Positions 6,827-12,498 of a stretch of DNA of 12,713 bases are shown here, one piece after another (position 1 is the stretch's first letter; every line of letters starts with the position of its first letter). A program made the position numbers and the translations under genes. Source of the DNA: Campylobacteraceae bacterium (GTDB taxonomy: Bacteria > Campylobacterota > Campylobacteria > Campylobacterales > Sulfurovaceae). The stretch is taken from NCBI GenBank assembly GCA_027063325.1, contig JAMOSA010000148.1, positions 1 to 12,713 on the forward strand, in the 5' to 3' direction. Under the pieces are notes generated by a model. That model did no database searches. It saw only the letters and a program-made list of their open reading frames with translations, and was not told the DNA's origin.

Positions 6827-7405
6827 TTACTTATGTAGAATAAATACTTTCTCATTTACCTTGTAAGTGTAAGGAAGGTTGGCATTTTTCCAGCCATTTA
6901 CAGTTCTATGCTTGTTTTTATCCTTATCACCCTCAAAACCTTGATCAAGATTATATACATTTTTGTATCCTGCTTTATCCATCATCTTTGCAGCTTTTGC
7001 AGCTCTGCTACCAGAACGACATATTACGATAATAGGGCTGTTTTTATCAAGACCTTTCTTTTTGAGTGCTGCTTCTAATTGAGGCATAAACTCTTTGTTT
7101 TTATAACTGGCAAACTTTACAACTTCGCCTTTTTTATTCTTTTTGAATTTAGAATAATCAATATAGGCTATTGGAATATTTTTATCAATTACAGTAGGAT
7201 AACCTACAAAATATAACTCTTCTGGTGTTCGTACATCTATAAACAATACCTTATCACCCTCTTTTTGCATCATATCATATGCCTCTTGGGGAGTCAAATA
7301 TTTACCCTGAGGGATTATTTTCTTTTTGCTTGTAGGTACATCACCTGCATACAAACCACTTATTAAACCAATAGCCATAAATAATGCTAATAATTTTTTT
7401 AACAT
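6827..7405 (-). CDS. Exported single-domain rhodanese
   Basis: Rhodaneses move sulfane sulfur through a cysteine persulfide. The chosen start is the ATG at 7405, because it gives a clean signal peptide (MLKKLLALFMAIGLISGLYA, 1-20, cleavage before Gly21) and has a strong Shine-Dalgarno AAAGGGG 5-6 nt upstream; a longer frame to 7477 would put 24 unlikely residues in front. The mature domain contains VLFIDVRTPEEL (53-64) and the active loop CRSGSR (129-134) with catalytic Cys129, followed by a helix and NLDQGFEGD (152-160). A lysine-rich insertion (85-105) separates the two halves. With 192 residues it is a lone domain acting in the periplasm, where it could handle thiosulfate- or polysulfide-derived sulfur; the true donor and acceptor are unknown. 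Confidence 0.88.
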   Translation of the reverse strand: MLKKLLALFMAIGLISGLYAGDVPTSKKKIIPQGKYLTPQEAYDMMQKEGDKVLFIDVRTPEELYFVGYPTVIDKNIPIAYIDYSKFKKNKKGEVVKFASYKNKEFMPQLEAALKKKGLDKNSPIIVICRSGSRAAKAAKMMDKAGYKNVYNLDQGFEGDKDKNKHRTVNGWKNANLPYTYKVNEKVFILHK

Positions 7406-7428
7406 TACTACCCCTTTTTTTGATATTT

Positions 7429-7443
7429 TAGAATCAAATTCTA
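7429..7443. promoter_or_regulatory. Palindrome upstream of the rhodanese gene (possible operator)
   Basis: TAGAAT-CAA-ATTCTA is a perfect inverted repeat with six-base arms and a three-base spacer, 24 bp before the rhodanese ATG. A minus-strand -10-like TATTAT (complement of 7443-7448) overlaps its edge, so a protein bound here would sit at the start of transcription. In DNA this AT-rich, a chance palindrome is possible. Confidence 0.3.
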
Positions 7444-7538
7444 TAATATTTATACTTAATAAATACTTATAATTCAAAAAGAGAAGCCATTTTTAATTAA
7501 ACAGGAGTTGATATATTACGATATAAGTCCACTTTGGC

Positions 7539-7544
7539 TATAAT
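7539..7544 (+). promoter_or_regulatory. Candidate ilvC -10 element
   Basis: TATAAT at 7539-7544 lies in ACTTTGGCTATAATCTACGC, the TTGGC-TAnAAT form seen before other genes here. Transcription would start near 7551, giving a 30-nt leader that carries the ilvC Shine-Dalgarno. No leader peptide or attenuator hairpin is seen, so classical branched-chain attenuation is not supported. Confidence 0.55.
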
Positions 7545-7582
7545 CTACGCAATTTTTAGAACCATACAGAAAGGATAATAAA

Positions 7583-8605
7583 ATGGCATTAAATGTCTAT
7601 TATGATAAAGATTGTGATATTGAGATAATCAAGAGTAAAACAGTAGCTATGATTGGCTTTGGTAGCCAAGGACATGCACACGCAGAGAATCTTAGAGATA
7701 GCGGTGTAGAGGTTGTTGTGGGTCTTAAAAAGGGTGGAAATAGTTGGAAAAAAGCTGAAGCAAAGGGTTTTGAAGTACTTAGTGTAGCAGAAGCTACAAA
7801 AAAAGCTGATGTTGTTATGATTCTTTTGCCTGATGAGACTCAAGCTAGTGTATATAAAAATGAGATTGAGCCAAATCTCAAAAGTGGTGCTACTATTGCT
7901 TTTGGTCATGGATTCAATATCCACTATGGCAGAATTACACCAGCAAGTGATATTAATGTAATGATGGTTGCTCCAAAAGCACCAGGTCATACAGTAAGAA
8001 GTGAATTTGTAAAAGGTGGTGGTATTCCAGATCTAATTGCTATTGCTCAAGATCCAAGTGGCAATACAAAAGAACTTGCTCTATCTTATGCAAGTGCAAT
8101 TGGTGGTGGTAGAACTGCTATTATTGAGACAACATTCAAAGATGAGACTGAAACTGACCTATTTGGTGAACAAGCTGTACTTTGTGGTGGTGTAACTTCA
8201 TTGGTTCAAGCTGGGTTTGATACTTTGGTAGAGGCTGGTTATGCACCTGAGATGGCATACTTTGAGTGTCTGCATGAACTTAAATTGATTGTTGATTTGA
8301 TGTTTGAGGGTGGAATAGCTGATATGAGATATTCTATTAGTAATACAGCTGAATATGGTGATTATGTAAGTGGACCTAGAGTAATTAATGATGAGAGCAA
8401 AAAAGCTATGAAAGAGATCCTAAAAGAGATCCAAAATGGTAAATTTGCAAAAGATTTTATACTAGAGGGTCAAGCAGGTTATCCAAGAATGACAGCAGAG
8501 AGAAATAATGCAAAAGCATCACTGATAGAAAAAACCGGTGAAGAGTTAAGAGAGATGATGCCTTGGATTAAAGCAAACAAAATTGTAAATCAAGACGAAA
8601 ATTAA
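7583..8605 (+). CDS. ilvC: Ketol-acid reductoisomerase (class I)
   Basis: IlvC isomerises and reduces 2-acetolactate or 2-aceto-2-hydroxybutyrate to the dihydroxy acids of valine, leucine and isoleucine synthesis, using NAD(P)H and Mg2+. The 340 residues match the short class I enzyme. The Rossmann motif GFGSQGHAHA (25-34) is followed by the cofactor-selecting loop GLKKGGNSW (47-55), which has basic residues and Ser54 and so favours NADPH. His109 in AFGHGFNIHYG is the conserved catalytic-region histidine. Metal ligands are Asp192 and Glu196 in TDLFGEQ, and Glu228 and Glu232 in FECLHELK; Ser253 lies in YSISNTAEYGD. Shine-Dalgarno AAGGA (7571-7575) is 7 nt from the ATG. The gene stands alone with its own promoter and a strong terminator. 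Confidence 0.97.
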   Translation: MALNVYYDKDCDIEIIKSKTVAMIGFGSQGHAHAENLRDSGVEVVVGLKKGGNSWKKAEAKGFEVLSVAEATKKADVVMILLPDETQASVYKNEIEPNLKSGATIAFGHGFNIHYGRITPASDINVMMVAPKAPGHTVRSEFVKGGGIPDLIAIAQDPSGNTKELALSYASAIGGGRTAIIETTFKDETETDLFGEQAVLCGGVTSLVQAGFDTLVEAGYAPEMAYFECLHELKLIVDLMFEGGIADMRYSISNTAEYGDYVSGPRVINDESKKAMKEILKEIQNGKFAKDFILEGQAGYPRMTAERNNAKASLIEKTGEELREMMPWIKANKIVNQDEN

Positions 8606-8620
8606 TTTTTTATATTATAA

Positions 8621-8653
8621 TTATCTCCCAAAAATATGTTTTTTGGGAGATAA
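8621..8653 (+). terminator. ilvC terminator
   Basis: TTATCTCCCAAAAA (8621-8634) and TTTTTGGGAGATAA (8640-8653) form a perfect 14-bp stem with loop TATGT, 15 bp after the ilvC stop. The T-run lies within the stem, and because the arms are A-rich on one side and T-rich on the other it could act in both directions. Confidence 0.75.
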
Positions 8654-8830
8654 AGTTATTTGTAATAGTGATATTTCGATTTATAAAGTATTACAAACTA
8701 CTATTTGAATACTCAGAAAAATTTAATGAACTGTATATAACTAAAATGGAAGATATAGCATACACAAGAGAGTAACTACTAAATACTACACACTTTATAT
8801 TTGAAACAAATTATATTGTAAAAACTTAAG
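8654..8830. other. Gene-poor AT-rich stretch, possible remnant
   Basis: No convincing gene is seen. A 35-codon plus-strand frame with a GTG start (8668-8775) reads like coding sequence (it contains YYKLLFEYSEKFNELYI) but lacks a Shine-Dalgarno and matches no family I know. With the repeat and decayed transposase nearby, this may be eroded mobile-element DNA. Confidence 0.3.
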
Positions 8831-8941
8831 CTGATATAAGACTGCAGTCCCCCCACTTCCTATATAAATTTCAAAATTGATCTATTTTGGAAATGAGGCT
8901 TTAGCCTCATCTGTCAAGGCAGAGGGGCTTTGTTTGCGTAA
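8831..8941. repeat. Diverged repeat, copy A (upstream of the RTX lipoprotein gene)
   Basis: This 111-bp stretch aligns with 11426-11522. Both begin CTGATA, share AGTCCC, then a 41-base core (8864-8904 against 11454-11494, about 33 matches by eye), and end with the identical 14-mer CTTTGTTTGCGTAA (8928-8941). Copy A holds two palindromes: GACTGCAGTC (8840-8849) and the hairpin ATGAGGC-TTTA-GCCTCAT (8893-8910). The two copies are in the same orientation. It resembles a REP/MITE-like element or an insertion-sequence end; the family is not identified. Confidence 0.6.
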
Positions 8942-8982
8942 AATCAGTTATTAAACGAAGTAAAATTTTATTTATGTGGTAT

Positions 8983-9004
8983 AAGCTAAAAAATATTTTA
9001 GCTT
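8983..9004. other. Hairpin immediately upstream of the RTX lipoprotein promoter
   Basis: AAGCTAAAA (8983-8991) and TTTTAGCTT (8996-9004) form a perfect 9-bp stem with loop AATA. It ends 7 bp before the TATAAT at 9012-9017 and so covers the -35 region. It could be a regulator site or a terminator for upstream read-through; no T-run follows. Confidence 0.45.
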
Positions 9005-9011
9005 TGGCTTA

Positions 9012-9017
9012 TATAAT
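9012..9017 (+). promoter_or_regulatory. Candidate -10 element for the RTX lipoprotein gene
   Basis: TATAAT at 9012-9017 follows TTTGGCTTA. Transcription would begin near 9024, with the strong Shine-Dalgarno AAGGAG (9034-9039) 7 nt before the ATG at 9047. Confidence 0.5.
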
Positions 9018-9046
9018 AGTAAACAACTTATATAAGGAGTTTTGTT

Positions 9047-11212
9047 ATGAAAAGGGTTATTGAATTATCTTCTATTTTATCATTTTTATTAATTGGTTGC
9101 AATTTGTCTGCTGATAGTGTATTGGATATTGCAAAGAAATATGCTAGTGATACCAAAGATATAGAGTTTAATATTCCAGATATAAATATTGAAAATATTA
9201 TATATTGTGATAGATATTACAATTCTGGCTCAAAACTAAATGATTTGATTATTGGTAGAGATAGTAGAGATGTGATATATTCAAGTAAAGATAACTGGAA
9301 ATACAAAAATATAGATTCAGGCAGTGATTTTGTATTTGGTGGGGGAGGTAATGATTTTATAGAAGCAGGTAGAACAACAGGTGTTGCATATATTGATGGC
9401 GGAGAAGGTAATGATAAAATATATGGAACATCAACCAATAATGAAAAAAGCGGTATTGGTGATATACTGATAGGAGGAGAGGGAGATGATACTATTGTAT
9501 CTGGAGCTGGAGATGATATAGTATTTGGTGGAAAAGGTAATGACAGCTTTTATAATAGAGCTGAAAATGGTGTAAGAGATAGTGATAATATATATATCTA
9601 TTTGGGGAATCATAATGAATATAGTATATATACAAAAAATGGCTTTACTTATGTAGTAGATAGTATAAAAGATAGAGATGGCAAAGATAAAATTGCAAAT
9701 GGATATAGAGAGGGTACATATTCGGCAAAAGGAGATAAATTACAATTTAGAGATGGGCAAGTAGATATTAAAACTTTGAAATTTATTTCAAAAGCAGTAA
9801 CAGATAAAATCTCGTACAAAAATAGCACTGATAGTGATAAGATAGATAATAGTGTATATTTGTCTGATTATAATTTAATTCCAAATGATGGAGTATATAA
9901 CTCTACTGCAATAGAAGATGCTATTAATGATACTCCAAGTGGTGGTAAATTGATTATAGATATAGAGGGCAAATATGATATAGAGAAAAAAATAGTAATA
10001 GATAAGCCTATTACTATAATATCTATACACAAAAATTTTACTCTCAGTTTTGTGGGAGAAGAACCAGAAATTATAACTATAAAAAGTGAAAAAGTTACAC
10101 TTAATGGTTTGAATATAGATGGTAACAATAATTCAAAAACAGGTATATTATCACTATATACAGATATAACAATTAAAAACTGTAATATATATAATCTCTA
10201 TTATGATAATTATTCTAAAGCAAAAGTAGCAACCGGTATTGAAGTAATTCCACAAAGTGGAGAGGGTGATATTATCATTGAAAATAATGAGATTTATAAT
10301 ATCACAAATAAACTTCATGATAATAATAGAGGTTCTTATGGAATGGCAAGAGGAGTATTTATTGCATTTTCACATACTAAAGGTGCAAATACATTAATAG
10401 CAAACAATTATATTCATCATATAGATTCCGAAGAAGATGATCATATATATATTGAACAACCAGATACCGATATAAGATCAAAAAGGGATTTTGAATTTTT
10501 AACAGTTATAAAAAACAATAGATTTATCGGTTTTACAAGAAGAGGTATAAAAGTAGCTGTAGCCAATAGTATAATTGAAGATAATATAATTGAAAGTAAA
10601 GATATCAATGACCAAGATAATTATCCTGCATACTCTGGTATCAGTATATATGCTTCTACTTCTACTATTAGAAACAACAGTATAAAAGTAACAAAATATT
10701 TTAATAATGCTATAGATTTTGATACAGGTGGTGATATAAAATTGTATGATATAAAGATTGAAAACAATAATATAGAAGTAAGGGGAGGAGAAGTAAAACA
10801 ACAGTTTGCATTTTTGACAAAATATAGAGCATATGATTATATAGTATCTAACAATATTGTCAAAATGATCTCTCCATACTATAATGCTAATAATCCTGAT
10901 TTTAGTTCACACTTTTTTTATTTGAAAGCATATACAAAAGGTGAGATAAAAAATAATAAATTCATTGTAAAAGATGGCTATATTACTTCTGTAACTCACC
11001 AAAATTTTTGGCTAAAAAACAGAGCTACAAATATTACAAAATTGATTGATAATGAATTGATTGGTAATATAGATTATTATATACAATATCAAGGTAGAGG
11101 CTTTGATAGTGCTGTATCTACAGATAAAACCAAAGGGTATATTATAGAGAGTACATGTAGTGGCAACAGGGATAAGACAGAAAAGCCAATTGTAAAAGTA
11201 ACAAAAATATAG
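9047..11212 (+). CDS. Predicted lipoprotein with RTX repeats and right-handed parallel beta-helix
   Basis: A 721-residue surface or periplasmic protein of unknown function. The signal sequence ends in lipobox LIGC (15-18), predicting lipidation at Cys18; the following Asn does not suggest inner-membrane retention. Residues 90-170 hold RTX nonapeptides (GGxGxDxUx): GGGGNDFIE (98-106), GGEGNDKIY (118-126), GGEGDDTIV (143-151), GAGDDIVFG (153-161), GGKGNDSFY (161-169), which should form a Ca2+-bound roll. Residues 185-245 resemble the segment that often follows RTX blocks (YSI..NG..YVVD, LQFRDGQVDIKTL). From about 280 comes NDGVYNSTAIEDAIND, a pectate-lyase-3-like start, then a beta-helix with asparagine-ladder turns (IENNEI, IANNYI, IKNNRF, IRNNSI, IENNNI, VSNNIV). 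AlgE mannuronan epimerases combine these modules in the opposite order. No catalytic motif is recognised. ATA and AAT codons are more frequent than in neighbours, suggesting acquisition. Confidence 0.8.
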   Translation: MKRVIELSSILSFLLIGCNLSADSVLDIAKKYASDTKDIEFNIPDINIENIIYCDRYYNSGSKLNDLIIGRDSRDVIYSSKDNWKYKNIDSGSDFVFGGGGNDFIEAGRTTGVAYIDGGEGNDKIYGTSTNNEKSGIGDILIGGEGDDTIVSGAGDDIVFGGKGNDSFYNRAENGVRDSDNIYIYLGNHNEYSIYTKNGFTYVVDSIKDRDGKDKIANGYREGTYSAKGDKLQFRDGQVDIKTLKFISKAVTDKISYKNSTDSDKIDNSVYLSDYNLIPNDGVYNSTAIEDAINDTPSGGKLIIDIEGKYDIEKKIVIDKPITIISIHKNFTLSFVGEEPEIITIKSEKVTLNGLNIDGNNNSKTGILSLYTDITIKNCNIYNLYYDNYSKAKVATGIEVIPQSGEGDIIIENNEIYNITNKLHDNNRGSYGMARGVFIAFSHTKGANTLIANNYIHHIDSEEDDHIYIEQPDTDIRSKRDFEFLTVIKNNRFIGFTRRGIKVAVANSIIEDNIIESKDINDQDNYPAYSGISIYASTSTIRNNSIKVTKYFNNAIDFDTGGDIKLYDIKIENNNIEVRGGEVKQQFAFLTKYRAYDYIVSNNIVKMISPYYNANNPDFSSHFFYLKAYTKGEIKNNKFIVKDGYITSVTHQNFWLKNRATNITKLIDNELIGNIDYYIQYQGRGFDSAVSTDKTKGYIIESTCSGNRDKTEKPIVKVTKI

Positions 11213-11420
11213 AATTTGACTTTGATAAGATATTAAAATAGTATAAAAATGGAAAAAAGCTGACAGGCAAAGATGGCTTGTTGGCACCATTGATAAAATA
11301 ATCAACGGAGGTTGCACTAAAAAATAGAAAGCTATATAGCAAATGATCTGTTAAATGACAAAAGAAACAGAAAAAATGGATTGTACAAAGCAGTATAGAT
11401 GGTACATTTAAACCACAAAC
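11209..11420 (+). pseudogene. Decayed N-terminal fragment of an IS256-family transposase
   Basis: Reading from 11209 in frame 1 gives I-EFDFDKILK, a stop (TAG 11239), YKNGKKLTGKDGLLAPLIK, a stop (TAA 11299), then STEVAL. The reading continues in frame 2 from 11339 as ANDLLNDKRNRKNGLYK, then returns to frame 1 at 11392 as SIDGTFKPQT. This order matches the start of IS256-family (Mutator-type) transposases as I recall them: EFDFDK, KNGK.LTGKDGLL.PLIKQ, TEAAL, a basic RNRKNG segment and a SxDGTF-like strand. At least two stops and two frameshifts, and ATA where the start ATG should be, show a dead gene. Similarity ends near 11420, so the DDE catalytic region is absent. The ATA overlaps the TAG stop of the lipoprotein gene. 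Confidence 0.75.
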
Positions 11421-11425
11421 AGTAA

Positions 11426-11522
11426 CTGATACTACGGCACTAAAGTCCCATCTAATAAACTCCAACATTGATTTATCTTGGAAGTGAGACTTCAGTTTTG
11501 CAGTAAAACTTTGTTTGCGTAA
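11426..11522. repeat. Diverged repeat, copy B (downstream of the IS256 remnant)
   Basis: This 97-bp copy matches 8831-8941 in the same orientation and ends with the same 14-mer (11509-11522). It begins within a few bases of where transposase similarity stops. The imperfect palindrome GGCACTAAAGTCCC (11436-11449) corresponds to the GACTGCAGTC region of copy A. The second hairpin is kept only with G-U pairs: GTGAGAC (11484-11490) against GTTTTGC (11495-11501), same loop position. Confidence 0.6.
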
Positions 11523-11632
11523 TCTAAATTGCCTAACTTTTGGCTTTGGATTTTATACTCTTTGTACTAAAAATTACAAGGTACACAATATCAGTTAATA
11601 CTTCTGTATTGATTTCATTACACAATCTTGGA

Positions 11633-11638
11633 TAAAAT
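11633..11638 (+). promoter_or_regulatory. Candidate -10 element for the FTR-rhodanese gene
   Basis: TAAAAT at 11633-11638 lies in TCTTGGATAAAATTTCGCAC, close to the other promoter forms in this window. The leader would be about 32 nt and contains the Shine-Dalgarno GGAG (11666-11669). The rest of 11523-11632 is AT-rich with no gene that I can support. Confidence 0.5.
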
Positions 11639-11676
11639 TTCGCACCTTTAATCATATTTACAAATGGAGTAGATTA

Positions 11677-12414
11677 GTGCAACAGATAGATTTAAATTCA
11701 CCAGAGTTTCAAGCAGAGTTGGAAAATACATGGAAATTTGTCCAAAAGGTTAACAACCAGTTCGGATTTGTTCAAAACCCAGACAATGAAGTCAATGAGG
11801 GTGTAGCTATGGGACTTGCCAGAAACAAACTGATATATGGCAAGAGATACTGCCCATGCTTTTTGGTAATTGGCAATACACCCCAAGAGAGAAAAGAGGC
11901 TGACAATAGAGTATGTCCATGCAAACCAGCTCTTGAAAAAGAGATACCACAAGATGGTGTATGCCACTGCGGAATATTTTGTACCCCTGAATATGCCAAG
12001 ACCAAAGCCAGAGAGAAAGAGTTGGAAGAGGCTGTTCATCAACACTCAAGAGGATTGACCAAGGAAGAAGCACGACAGTTACTCAAAAAAGAGCAACTTG
12101 ACGGCGATGAGTTGGAAGCATTAATGGAAGCAAGAGAGCTTGGAATGGTATCATTTAAACTCATTGATGTAAGAGAGCATATGGAGTATCAGATGGGTCA
12201 CATCAAAGGTACAGATGAGTTGTGGCCAACTTCACAGTTTTATGACTGGATGGAGAAGATTCAAAGCAGAAAAGATGAGTATTTGATACTCTACTGTCAT
12301 ACAGGAAGCAGAAGTTATCAGGTACAGCATATCCTAAAAGCTCAAGGATTTAAACATATTGGTAACTTAACTTATGGAATTATCACATATTCAGGTGAAA
12401 TTGAGAGAGGTTAA
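11677..12414 (+). CDS. Ferredoxin:thioredoxin reductase catalytic domain fused to rhodanese
   Basis: A 245-residue two-domain protein. The N-terminal half has the cysteine pattern of the ferredoxin:thioredoxin reductase (FTR) catalytic beta subunit: CPC (59-61), CPC (80-82), CHC (96-98). By analogy with plant FTR, Cys59, 80, 82 and 96 would hold a [4Fe-4S] cluster while Cys61 and Cys98 form the redox-active disulfide; an extra Cys102 follows. A charged linker (about 105-155) leads to a rhodanese domain with FKLIDVREHMEYQMGHIKG (160-178) and the active loop CHTGSR (207-212), catalytic Cys207. The start is GTG, with GGAG 7 nt upstream; the nearby ATG at 11664 is closed by TAG after one codon. 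Likely role: reductive release or transfer of sulfane sulfur using Fe-S electrons, perhaps feeding the NifU-like protein next door. This role is inferred. Confidence 0.88.
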   Translation: MQQIDLNSPEFQAELENTWKFVQKVNNQFGFVQNPDNEVNEGVAMGLARNKLIYGKRYCPCFLVIGNTPQERKEADNRVCPCKPALEKEIPQDGVCHCGIFCTPEYAKTKAREKELEEAVHQHSRGLTKEEARQLLKKEQLDGDELEALMEARELGMVSFKLIDVREHMEYQMGHIKGTDELWPTSQFYDWMEKIQSRKDEYLILYCHTGSRSYQVQHILKAQGFKHIGNLTYGIITYSGEIERG

Positions 12415-12455
12415 GTATCGGTTAAGCAAGTTTGGTTATAACGATTATCAATATA

Positions 12456-12475
12456 GCTCAACCAAACGGTTGGGC
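12456..12475 (+). other. Hairpin between the FTR-rhodanese and NifU-like genes
   Basis: GCTCAACC (12456-12463) pairs with GGTTGGGC (12468-12475), eight pairs including one G-U, loop AAAC. No T-run follows, so it is more likely an intercistronic RNA element than a terminator. The two genes are 84 bp apart and could share a transcript. Confidence 0.4.
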
Positions 12476-12498
12476 AATCAATACAAAGGAGCATTATT

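Noticed and set aside
7406..7477. Longer rhodanese start at 7477 adding 24 residues
   Set aside because: The extension would put charged residues before a clean signal peptide, and the ATG at 7405 has its own strong Shine-Dalgarno.
7545..7582. Leader-peptide attenuation of ilvC
   Set aside because: The leader is too short for a peptide rich in branched-chain codons and no terminator/antiterminator pair is visible.
8831..8960. Integron attC site or CRISPR array
   Set aside because: The repeat has hairpins but no attC core pair (RYYYAAC/GTTRRRY), only two diverged copies 2.5 kb apart, no regular spacers and no integrase or cas genes in view.
9217..10801. Minus-strand open frames within the RTX lipoprotein gene
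   Set aside because: Low-complexity isoleucine/serine/tyrosine products expected from the AT-rich complement; no ribosome sites.
9047..11212. Calling the RTX protein a mannuronan C5-epimerase
   Set aside because: Module types are similar but the order is reversed and I cannot find the epimerase catalytic motif (YG.DPH-like), so only the fold is supported.
11142..11468. Minus-strand open frame over the IS256 remnant and repeat copy B
   Set aside because: It spans the lipoprotein 3' end, a decayed transposase and a repeat, with no motif; the plus-strand transposase reading explains the sequence better.
11698..12073. Minus-strand and alternate-frame ORFs inside the FTR-rhodanese gene
   Set aside because: Shadows of a well-supported gene whose cysteine motifs and rhodanese loop are clear.
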